Positions 1 through 10,033 of a DNA stretch of 64,000 bases are shown here, piece by piece. Source of the DNA: Populus alba (lineage: Eukaryota > Streptophyta > Magnoliopsida > Malpighiales > Salicaceae); NCBI RefSeq assembly GCF_005239225.2, contig NC_133291.1, positions 1,240,001 through 1,304,000 of the forward strand. The letters are read 5' to 3'. Both the position numbers and the translations under genes were made by a program. Each line of letters opens with the position of its first letter. Position 1 is the stretch's first letter. The notes below the pieces were generated by a model. That model worked only from the letters and a program-made list of their open reading frames with translations. It did not search any database and was not told the origin of the DNA.

Positions 1-253
1 GCATCGCAGTTCCAGTTGGAATAAAGCGAGTAATTCCCATCCTTTGGATGTCTTGTCCTTGCTTTTCTTGAAACCTTTTCAACAGGAAGCAGGTAGTCTT
101 GGGGAGCATTTTGGGATATATTCTCTTGTTTTCTCAGCTAAACAAGAGATCGCATGAGGAGAGGATACAAAAGAAGTTGACGTTCTAGGGTTTTGTGGAA
201 ACTTTGCTGCCAAATATAGAAACTCTTGAACTAGTTTGAGTCTGTGGTGAAAG

Positions 254-777
254 ATGAGAAACATGGGGAGTAATATTCGCAGCAGCGGAAGGCTATCGAC
301 AGAAGAGATCAATGAGGAAGAGGAAATTCCAAGACTGGACATGTCCAAGTTTCAAGCAGGAGAAGAAGAGACAGATTTTTTTTATGTATGATCAGGAACT
401 TGAAGTGCTGACTGATCCTTTTGAGGATAGATGTTGCGATTGTACTTGAGAAGAATATTGACATGGCAAATAGAGAGTTGACACGGCCTCTAGGTCAGAG
501 CTGCCAAAAGAAGGTGTAACAGATGCTCCTATTCCTATTTTGTGCAAGTTTTCTTCTTCCTAAATAAGATAATTCTGATTGTCTACAGGAGAAAGAATAC
601 ATGGAAGCCCTGGAATCTTTCAATGAAAAGAACAAAGAAAATGCTCAGCTAGGTACAACTTTCTCTGATTCTTCTTCTTCTTCGTTGTTTACTTTTTCTT
701 GGCTGGTGACTGAGAGTGGAAGACAAAGGATGAAGAAGCTGGAAGAACTGAACAAGATCATGAAGTCCATAAGCTGA
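254..777 (+). pseudogene. DUF662 / RAB6-interacting golgin-like pseudogene
   Basis: The plus strand encodes pieces of a plant DUF662 protein (annotated in Arabidopsis as RAB6-interacting golgin). The N-terminus MRNMGSNIRSSGRLSTEE starts at 254 and runs to about 375. About 40 codons of the central coiled coil are then missing. A segment with ELEVLTDP, VAIV and RELTRPLGQSCQKK follows, broken by an in-frame stop and a frameshift. An intron (514-588, gt...ag) separates it from EKEYMEALESFNEKNKENAQL (589-652). The C-terminal LVTESGRQRMKKLEEL ends at a TGA at 775-777, but the splice acceptor and the residues before it are lost. Retained introns show a DNA-level duplicate rather than a retrocopy. 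The family assignment is from remembered homologues and fits well along the length. It is very unlikely to make a working protein. Positions 1-253 hold only its upstream flank. Confidence 0.78.
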
Positions 778-1519
778 ATACGTTTGCCTTCTAGGATCTC
801 ACTGCGAGATATTGTATTCATTACGTACTGATTTTTCCTTAAAAAACTTTTTTTTTTTATGTGCGAGTTCAATGATGTTGTGTTTCTTCATTGAATTTAA
901 CTTAGTTCAAGTTAGTAGCCAAAAGCAAGCCCTGCGCTTAAACCATGAAGGTCTGACTTAAATGCAAAGAAATGCATGACCATGGATCAGAGCTTGATTA
1001 AATTCAATGTCTTTGTAAACCCATTTTGGAGACTAAGGAGATTAGGGAAAAGCATGTTTGATCCACTTGTAATTCATGTATTATAAATCAATCAAGAAGA
1101 AAATTATATCTTGTCATAATAACAATTGGCTTCCACGACTCACAATTCAAAAGCCCTTATGATTTATAATCCTTAGCAGTGTAAATTATATAATTACACA
1201 GTGATTCAATCATTTGTTACTTCCATATTTGTTCGATCAATTCACAAGAGTTAAAATTTAAAGTAATTTTTGTGTGAATTGGAAACGTAATCAATAGCCG
1301 AATATGTTTCAAACAGTCACATTCCTAAGAAAAACAATTTAAAAAAGTAATAAAAAAGAGAGATAAAATTATGAGACAAAAGAGTTATTGACCTACTGGT
1401 TTACATATCATCTGCTTTCGTTCACCCAAAGTAAAGCAAATTTTCCAGTTTGAAAGAGTTACCATGCGATACAAACTCCTATAACGATTTTGACACAAAG
1501 GGCATTCCCGAATTGTTTT
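778..1519. other. Intergenic, convergent gene ends
   Basis: AT-rich spacer between the end of the DUF662 pseudogene (plus) and the end of the kelch gene (minus). It presumably carries the 3' untranslated region of the kelch transcript. I see no gene, RNA or clear repeat. Confidence 0.6.
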
Positions 1520-4500
1520 TCAATCAGATGAAAGCTGTTTGTACTCTTCCAGCAACTTTGGGATATCATCCATACGCAACTGAAATTCCACAATCAGCAA
1601 CGAGCATGAGATTAGGGAAGCACTAAAGAGAAGCACAAGGACTGAAAATGGATAGTGGTGATGTTCCATATAGGAACTCGTCACACTTAGAATTATATCT
1701 TCACAATGGGCATTCATGTATTCATTCTACAAACTGATCTTCATTGAATAAAGAAAAGAGTTCATATGGTATTGTCTGGTAGAACAATATTTAATTGCAT
1801 GTTATGTTCATTAGTGAGGTATAGTAATTGATCCAGCACCCTTATCATCTGATTTACTCCAAGATTTCCAGCATTATCCATGAAACTTAAGACGTGTCTA
1901 AATCCTCTAAAATTTTGCATAAAATCAACTAAAATGACAAACAAGAAGCACATTGATTTACACAACTCGTACCTTAGAAGCACTTTTAATGTGATAAAAC
2001 CGATGAGAGTCTCTCCCAAGAAAACGAGATTCCGTGGGGTTTAAATCAGCACCACCATTTGCTCTGTCACAGACATACACAGACTTCAAGAAGAATGCAC
2101 AGCTTTTTACATAGACAACTTGAAGATGAACTGAGGATCCACACTACTGGCAACTGAAAATACTACTAATTGCAACTACTGTGACATTTTGAGTCAAGTG
2201 AACTGACAAATACATGCTGAGGATCTGGTCATTCTTACAAGTAATGGCGAGTAATCAGGCGTTGGTAATCACGAAGCAAGGGCCCTAGCTCCTTGAGTTT
2301 TACTGAACTTGGTGCAGTCTTCCTCCAGTGGTCACGGACTGCCTGAATTTCCTTCTTCAATCACAGAGAATTTTATAAGTCGAGTATGCTAAATACTGAA
2401 ATCATAAAATATAGATAGTTGGGAAAAACCTGTCCATTATTGGAAACTTCATCTCCAATCAGCCCTGAGGCAAGTTCAAGAAATTCTCTGTCTTCCAACT
2501 CATCTACAATTTGAAGCCCAGAACTAGAGACTGAAGCTGAAATTTCTAGTCTCTTTTGTAATTCTAATATAGCAGATCCTTCGCTTTGGCTTTCCTGTGA
2601 AACATTTTGCAGGGCATTCACATATTTAGAGGGGAAAATAAACTGACCTGATCAATACATGATAAAATAACAACAGTAAGTAAAATTTTAAAGTCCTAGT
2701 GCATATTGTTTCCTATTCGGAGCTTCATTACAGATAGTACAGGCAGTCAAACTTTACAAATGCCAAACATAAGACTCACGAAAAGTTCCAAACTGCACCT
2801 GTACCATGTAATAAATTTCGAATTGAACCTAGGTTGATTCTGAAAACTGGAACTGCTTAAGCTAACAAAGCTGATACTAGCTAACTTAGGTTAGTCTAAT
2901 CAAAAGGCAAAAAAAAAGCAGAGAGAGAGAGAGAGATGCTTGGGGAGCTACTTGACCGGTGGCTGTTAGAGAGTTTAGAAAATTAAGGAGCTGAGATGGG
3001 CCATTGCCTTTTTACCTTGCGTGAATGGACACTATCATCCTTATTTTGTGGAAGAGCTTCTAGTGGAGATCGTTTTGCAATTGGGTCCCCTACAAAACAG
3101 ATAAGAAGAGGCAACAAAGTAGCAACATTATTGGCTACATAAAATATCAAACTCTGGACAACAGAAGAAACTGATCAATTGTACTCCAACACAAATCAAT
3201 GATAACTTGAATTCTCAAGCACCATGTGAAATTGTTGAATCCCGCAATCTTGCTCCTTTCTCATGTGATCTTCTTTTGCAGATCAGCGTTTTGTCAAATG
3301 TCTATATATAGTATGTTCCTCTTCATTCATCAGAATTGCTAAATTCTTCTTTTGTTTCAAATATTGCTTTCACAAGACTTAATTATGTTTTTTCAATAAC
3401 AAAAAATTGTTTACTTTGTTCAACAAATTGTAAAAAAAAATGAAGAAGATTAACAATTCATTAACAAATCAGAACACATAACTCCGTCTTCTATTAGTAA
3501 ATCTGGAAATCCTGTATTAGTTTTCTCATATCATTTATGGTTCCATGCCATAGTTGTTGACTCTTCACTCGCACGCCATGGTTGTTAGGCCTCCAATAAT
3601 TTGTACAGAAAACTGGAACAGAATAAACTTCGATGCATAGAAGAATTGATAACTCAATCAGGGAACCCCCAAGAGTAAAAGGGCCATTTATGACTTAACC
3701 ACAATCAATGGAGTTCAAGGACATGCACGTTACTTAAAAGTAAATCTAGTACCTTCTGGAACCAACCACCATAAATCTCCATAAGTTGACTTCCCATCAA
3801 AGCCTCCAAATAACAGATATCGTGAACCAACACATGTCATAGAGTGGTATGCCCGAGCAGGAGGAGGATCACCACTAGTAGGTAAGCGCCTCCACTGTGC
3901 AGACACTGAAGAAGGAACAAACAGGTTTAAACAAATAGTCAGGAGAAGAAAAGGTGCATAGGAGGCAGAGAAGAAGTAAAACATTTCAAAATCACTGTGG
4001 CAAAGAATGGTGAAACAGGAAAAGAAAGAAGACAGCGATTACCACACACACACAAATAGTGAGGGCCAATCATTTGGATCAATAATCTAGAAACTTTTCC
4101 AGAGTATTTTTCATTATATAACTATATCCATCAGCAGTAGCAGGTAAGTCCAATTATATGGTAAGTCCATTCACAATTATCAGCACCTTCAATTATTTAT
4201 ATCTTACACTATGTCTAAAGAGTTCAAGAAGGAATTTCAAGAAGCACATACCCCTGTCTAAAACAATGCAGTCGTTGTAATAAATGTCATAACGACTCAA
4301 CCAACCACCAGTACCATGCCCTCCAAACAGCAAGAGCTGAAAAGATAAAAGTTTTAATAGCCAGAACTGCTAACTATCAATAGAGAACTTTCATAAAATG
4401 ATCAATTCATCACATAAAAGACTAAAAGTCACAGGCCGATCAGTGCAATGTGGCCATAAAATTACTTGCCAAGGAACATGGGTATTAGAAGTTCAAGAAC

Positions 4501-6475
4501 ATGTTTCCTCGTGAAATATCTACTTGAAGGTGAACTGTAATTTCTGCTACCCACAAACTTACTACACAAACATGATTGCATTGTGTAACAACAGAAACAA
4601 CCCCAGAAATTATACTACTCAAAATACATTCCATGTAATATTAACACATACATGCAAATTGAGGCAGAGCAATAACCAATATCAGCATGTAAGAAAAATA
4701 GCAAACAGAATAGGAACAAATGCAAATGTAATTACATAGTGCCCTCCAGAAGTTACAGTATGACCACAACGAGGAGATGGTGCTTGACCGGGAAGCTTTA
4801 GCAATGTCCACCCTGGTGTTTCATTCTCTTCCTTGCACAACAAAAACATAAAATTAACTCAAATTAATTGATTGACAATACTCAAGAGTGAAGCAAAAGT
4901 AGAATGTCTAAGGGAAAACTTTCAAGCTCTTGAGAAAACAACAAATGTATAATTTAAAGAAATGACTAGAACATGGAACTTGCAGCATCTTATATAAAAG
5001 AATGGGGCAAAATGACCAGGATAGAATATAAGAGTTTGGTGAGATAAGGAGCTTTACTATGCACAATCTAAAGCAGCGCTAAAAAGTATTATCTAAAATA
5101 GAATGGGTGAAATGTATATGAATCTTCAACTTAAGATGCTGAAATGAGTTGATGCTCAACCTTCCTCGATAAGACCCTTCAGAGCCCATAAATCCCCCAT
5201 GATTGGTCCGCCGCCACCTATCAAAGTTAAGAACCTTCCAGTCAGTTAAGAGTATTATATGAATTAAATAATGAAACCCAATTATCAAACAAAGATAAAC
5301 AGTGCTGCATCACCTCTTCCACCATAGACAAGCAATCGTTTCTCAACCATGGTAGCTGTATGGCCACATCTAGGTGGAGGCAATGTTCCTGTAACTGCCA
5401 GCTCCATCCACTCAAGTGACACTGTTTAAACAAGCATTCTCATAAAAACACAATAACTGAATTCGAAACGAAATAAAAAGTCTCCCTAATAAAATGTCAG
5501 TAGACACAGGGAGAGATTCCAAAGCCAGAGAGCAGAGAATTTACTTGTGTCCAGGACATAGATATCTGACAACCACTTCTTGCCATCCCAGCCACCATGC
5601 CTGCATTAAAAAATATTTCTCATTAACTACATCTCGCTGTATTGAACCACAGAATATACTAAAATACCTACATGACAATCTTCCGGTTTCCAATAGACGA
5701 AGCTGCAGCAAAATCCCTCGGTGAAGGCAAGTCACCCAAACCGGTCAACTCTGACCATTGCCATATCTCTGAAGCAATTATATTCAAACCATTACATCAC
5801 AAATACATAAATTCAAAAAACCCCATTTCACTGATGAAACAAACTACCAAACCAATAGCACAAATACATATATACATTCATCCTTACCCGTATCAAGAAC
5901 CCAAAAATCACCCAACCTGGACATCAATCAAACAAATACCATCATCAATCAAAACACAAATGGTGCACACTGCGGCTTTACAGACAAGATTTGCAATGCA
6001 CAAACCTTTTATTACTGAACCGGCCACCGAAAATGAACATATTGCAATCAATAGAAACAGCAACATGAAATGCTCTAGCACTAGGTCCCACTTGTCCATC
6101 ATCAGACCCACTTCCACTACACTCTGGCTTAAACCATAATTTATTCTCTAAACAACAAATCAAATCAACACTAATTCAGCACTTGATAACTCTTTTCAGA
6201 CAAAACAAATTTTATGACAACGTTCAGTACCCAGATCATAAACTGTGATGTCGGAGAGAAACTTCTTGTCGACAAGTCCACCAAACACAACCAGCTTCGA
6301 TTTTCCGACAATAACAGCGGTGTGACCACTGTTTTGTAATATAGAAAAAATCACAGGCTCGATCAAAAAAAATCATTAAAAACATCGAGACAGAGAGAAA
6401 GAGAGAGGAGTACCTGCGAGGTTGAGGCAAGGTACCGGAGAAGTCAGAGGGAGAAGCTTGAATCCAGTAATACAT
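1520..6475 (-). CDS. Kelch-repeat beta-propeller protein, 16 exons, 493 aa
   Basis: Exons, in order of translation: 6414-6475, 6231-6328, 6006-6147, 5888-5916, 5672-5768, 5545-5600, 5314-5421, 5161-5217, 4736-4827, 4252-4336, 3753-3905, 3016-3089, 2430-2594, 2239-2351, 1973-2063, 1520-1579. All junctions are GT-AG and the frame is continuous (1482 nt). The protein starts [20 protein letters not shown]. It has six kelch motifs between about residues 20 and 330, each with the GG pair (VVFGGL, FIFGGR, VMHGGW, LVYGGR, LLFGGH, LLFGGF) and a following W, which predicts a six-bladed propeller. A helical, charged tail of about 160 residues follows. Similar plant proteins are named RAB9 effector with kelch motifs or GPA3-like, implicated in post-Golgi traffic; I cannot choose between these names. 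Exon 14 ends at a donor that itself contains an in-frame TAA (2235-2237), so a simple ORF call would stop 50 residues early. The last two exons fit in frame and restore a tail ending [12 protein letters not shown]. Confidence 0.88.
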
Positions 6476-7175
6476 TTTTGGCTCTGGCTATGAAGTTTCT
6501 GTTGGACTGGTAAGTGAAGAAAAGAAAGAGAGGGGGATCAAACTGAACTGCTGTTGATCTTGAATTTCTTTTTTACGGGAATAAATTTTATTGGGAGCTG
6601 GGCTATGCGAGCCGAGCCCGGATACCATTTAATTAAGTTGCCCAGATAAGAAGCCTGGCCCATTAGTAATCTTTTGAGTCAAATATAAATTATTACGGCT
6701 CTTAAGCTTATTATAAACTTTCCTTTTTCCTTCTAATTAAGGTGTTTTCAGATTAGTTTATAGGTAATTCATCAATTTATTGTGTAATTGTTAAACCTTC
6801 CCCAACTAAGTGGGTTGATTTGAAATCTTGCTCTCGATATAACGTGTCTAAAAATAAAAATAAAAATAAAAATAAAAGTGTTTTTATTATGTTCTAATAT
6901 TTTAAAATTTAAAGCTTGATTTAAATTGAGTTTATAGTTAATAAGCCTCGATATATTATATTTATCTTTATCATGAAAAATAACCAAGTTCTATCTATAA
7001 CAGTCAAATATTAACAACTCACTCGTATGATCCGATATGATTGCTTAAGTTATACTTTGTTATTTAATTTCAAATCAAGAATAGCAAGAACATGGTGTCT
7101 TCCTTTATTTATTAAAGTTTTATTGCAGACACAATAAGAGCAAATGTGGGCTCCGAAAAGTTGGATTGGACCAAC
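6476..7175. other. Kelch-gene promoter side / spacer
   Basis: Spacer between the kelch start and the 3' end of the UGT pseudogene. The first 100 bp should hold the kelch 5' leader, which has purine-rich stretches on the plus strand. An AAATA-type microsatellite lies at about 6850-6877. Otherwise the DNA is AT-rich with no recognisable gene. Confidence 0.5.
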
Positions 7176-8158
7176 CTAAAAGGGGTTGTGTGTTTTCCTG
7201 CCAACAAGATGAACCCAATCATTTACTACCTCGTCTATTTCTTGGCCTGCCCTGTCTCTTATGCAGTCACTCAATTCTCTGGCTTTCTTCCTCAGATGCT
7301 CTCCTGTTCCTCGAGGAAACCTAAGGACCCGTGTAATGTTTACATTGCTGAGAAATAGGCCAAGTGCTAGCTCTTCCCTATCCTCCTTTGACAGATAATT
7401 CTCACTGCCAAATGCAACATAAATGACTGAGGAACATGGGTCTCTCTTGTTAAGCCATTCTGTGATTTCCCTTTTTTTATCATATTCTGCAAAAGGTTCT
7501 TGAACAAAGTGGACCGACCGGCAAAACCCTCTTCATGGTTACAGCTGAAAGATCATCTAAGTATTTTCCCTCAATCTCTCTCAAACTCCTGACCAACATG
7601 ACTCCAGAGGATTGTTCCAGGTGCTGAAGAATTCTGTCCTTAATGAAAAGAAAATCTTTCGCAGAATCTTGAACAACAACACCTGACTTCTTAAAGGCAT
7701 GAACTGCAACAGAATTTGCCTTATTGCCACTAACCACGAACTGAACAGTTGGGATATTCAGTGATAAAGCCAGTGCTGGAGCCCATGGTTGAAAGAAATC
7801 ACAAATAAGAAAATCTGGCCTTAATTTTGTCAAAATGCTGGAGAAGCTACTGCTTGCCATATCAAATGCTTGCATCAAGTTTCCCAAGAGATGATTCGGC
7901 AGGCCTTGTGTGGTAATGAGGATGAAGGTCAGGCGATGATGGAAGATGAAGCTCTACAAGCTGTATTGAAGGGAAGTTCATCTCCAGTAGGTTTTCTTTG
8001 ATATGGCCAAGGTTAGCAGGCGATGAACAAAGATAAAAGTAAAAGTTTCTCTCTGAAAAGCTTCTTGGCTAGCTCCAAGAAAGGAAAGGATGAATATGAC
8101 TATATGCTAACCATGGAAACATTCGAACCCTCACAACACTCCTTTTTGTGGCATCCAT
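7176..8158 (-). pseudogene. UGT94-like glycosyltransferase pseudogene lacking the PSPG box
   Basis: Relic of a UDP-glycosyltransferase closely related to the intact gene next to it. The start at 8158 gives MDATKRSVVRVRMFPWLAY and keeps the catalytic-site His region (SHIHPF). A frameshift follows at once. The middle is open from 7887 to 7480 (LRPDFLICDFFQPWAPALAL). A second frameshift then leads to REITEWLNKRDP and the VAFGSENYLS stretch. At about 7307-7313 the reading jumps from LRFPRG directly to TGEHLRKKAREL. By comparison with the neighbour, about 110 codons are missing, and they include the whole 44-residue PSPG motif that binds the UDP-sugar. The stop is at 7176-7178. With two frameshifts and no donor-binding site the locus cannot make an active enzyme. 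It is probably one product of a tandem duplication. Confidence 0.9.
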
Positions 8159-8680
8159 ATGGGCTTGACACTGCTCTTTCTTGATTTTACCAATAATTAG
8201 ATGGACAAGAAATAGTAGAAGTGTGGGGATAAGGCTATGGCACCCTCTTGTTTGTAATTTTTTCTTGCATTGCAGTACGTACATATATACATTTAAAGAA
8301 GAATTAAACGTATGGACAAAAAAAATACTGTGAAAAATATTTTTTTAATGATAAAGTTTGGATATAAAGTTTAGTAAAATATTTGACAAATTATGATGAT
8401 GTATGCAAATCCATGTTGAATCTTTTTCATAATGAAATTGTTTGACAAAAAAAATTTAATCCTCCTCAAAGTCAAATAAAAAAACGAAAGCAAAAGGATT
8501 AAAAAAAACTTAGAGATACAAGTATAAGAATTTATATCTTTATTTTTTTCTCGATCAATCACACTTTTTTTATATTTGTTTTTTATCCTGCCATATTAAC
8601 CAAATACAATATCGTCTACTTCGCCTTATTCAGATCCAAAGCTTGACTAGCAGCTGGCTGCAGAATCAAACAAGATAAGA
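8159..8680. other. Spacer between the two UGT copies
   Basis: AT-rich DNA with long A/T runs, containing the upstream region of the pseudogene and the 3' flank of the intact UGT. I see no gene or named repeat in it. Confidence 0.5.
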
Positions 8681-10033
8681 TTATTTTGGAGGAGGAGGTC
8701 CAGAGCTCTGACTAAAGAGGTGATTTGCTTCCCGGCCACAAAGTTTGACAAGCTCATTTACTACCTCGTCCATATCTTCATCTTCTTTGCCTCTTATACT
8801 CTCTCTCAATTCTCTGACTTTTCTTCTCACCTGCTCTCCTGTTTCCTCCACAACCACTTCTCTGACCACTTTTGCAACCTCTTCTCTTCCAAGTTTGCCG
8901 TTCTGCTCTCTCTTGATTTCCAAAGCAACACCAACCTCCTGTAAAAGCTTGGCATTACATGGTTGATCAACATGCATAGGCATGGCTATTATTGGAACAC
9001 CGGTTTCCATGCTTTCCATTATAGAACCCCAGCCACAATGACTCAAAAACCCACCTGTGCTAGGATGATCCAAGATTCTCTTCTGAGGAGCCCAGTCTTC
9101 AATGAACAATCCCTTTTCTCCAACCATCTCAACAAGCCCCTCTGGCAAAGCTTCTTCTGCACTTATTTTCTCTCCCTGAGGAAACCTGAGGATCCATATA
9201 AAACTTACATTGCTAAGCAGCAATCCATGAGCTAGCTCTTCTCTGTCTTCCCTGGACAAGTAACACTCACTGCCAAATGAAACAAACAAGACTGAGCTTG
9301 GGTCTTTCTTGTTGAGCCATTCTATGATTTCTGTTTTCTCATTTTCTTCTTCGCTAAGTTCCTGAACAAGTGGACCCACTAGGACAATCTTCTTCATGGC
9401 TAGCGCTGAGAGTTCATCTACATATTTTCCCTCTAACTCCTTAAGACTTCTAATCAGCATGAGACTACTGGATCCTTCCAAGCATTGAAGAAGACGATCT
9501 TGAAGCGTGAGGTTATCGTTTTCATAATCATATTCACGTGGATAATTAGATCGCAAGGGGAGAGCAGTGCTCCCTGATATCTTCACGAGATCAAGCAGAA
9601 AACAGTAAGGCATAGCAGCACTAACCATGAACAGAACGGTTGGGATTTTAAGTGACAAAGCCTTTGCAGGAGCCCATGGCTGTAAGAAATCAGAAATGAG
9701 CAAGTCTGGCTTTAATGCAGTCAATATTCTGGAGAAGCTGCAGCTTGACATATCAAGGGCTTTCATCAAGTTGCTCAAGAGATGTCGGGGCAGACCTTTG
9801 GTTGTGTGGTAGTGAGGAGGAAGCTCGGGCAATGATGGAAGATGGAGTTCTACAAATTCTACTGAAGGTTCTTTCTCTTTGATACATGCAAGATTAGCAG
9901 GGGTTGAACAGAGGTAAATGTAAAAGTTTCTCTTTGAGAGCTTCTTGGCCAGCTCCAAGAAGGCATGTATGTGACTATAAGCTAACCATGGAAACATTAG
10001 AACTCGAATATTGCTCTTACTTGAGGTATCCAT
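8681..10033 (-). CDS. UDP-glycosyltransferase, UGT94-like (sugar-on-sugar type), 450 aa
   Basis: Intronless family-1 plant glycosyltransferase, predicted cytosolic. The likely start is the ATG at 10031-10033 (MDTSSKSNIRVLMFPWLAYS). The frame stays open upstream to 10276, but that extension does not resemble UGTs and would give an unusually long protein. Catalytic His is H21 in YSHIHAF and the partner Asp is probably D115 in LLISDF. The PSPG box spans residues 314-357, from WAPQKRILDH to HVDQ, and is exactly 44 residues. It reads HCGWGS instead of the common HCGWNS, a variant typical of the UGT91/94 group. Members of this group usually extend the sugar chain of flavonoid, crocetin or saponin glycosides using UDP-glucose or another UDP-sugar. 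The acceptor cannot be told from sequence. The C-terminus carries an odd tail, SSGPPPPK. A decayed paralogue lies about 520 bp downstream on the same strand. Confidence 0.9.
   Translation of the reverse strand: MDTSSKSNIRVLMFPWLAYSHIHAFLELAKKLSKRNFYIYLCSTPANLACIKEKEPSVEFVELHLPSLPELPPHYHTTKGLPRHLLSNLMKALDMSSCSFSRILTALKPDLLISDFLQPWAPAKALSLKIPTVLFMVSAAMPYCFLLDLVKISGSTALPLRSNYPREYDYENDNLTLQDRLLQCLEGSSSLMLIRSLKELEGKYVDELSALAMKKIVLVGPLVQELSEEENEKTEIIEWLNKKDPSSVLFVSFGSECYLSREDREELAHGLLLSNVSFIWILRFPQGEKISAEEALPEGLVEMVGEKGLFIEDWAPQKRILDHPSTGGFLSHCGWGSIMESMETGVPIIAMPMHVDQPCNAKLLQEVGVALEIKREQNGKLGREEVAKVVREVVVEETGEQVRRKVRELRESIRGKEDEDMDEVVNELVKLCGREANHLFSQSSGPPPPK

Noticed and set aside
2235..2237. TAA as the true end of the kelch gene
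   Set aside because: The TAA is part of a strong donor (gtaaga), and two further exons with correct phases and GT-AG borders follow.
5672..6139. 155-codon plus-strand ORF inside the kelch gene
   Set aside because: It lies antisense across kelch exons 3-5 and has no family resemblance.
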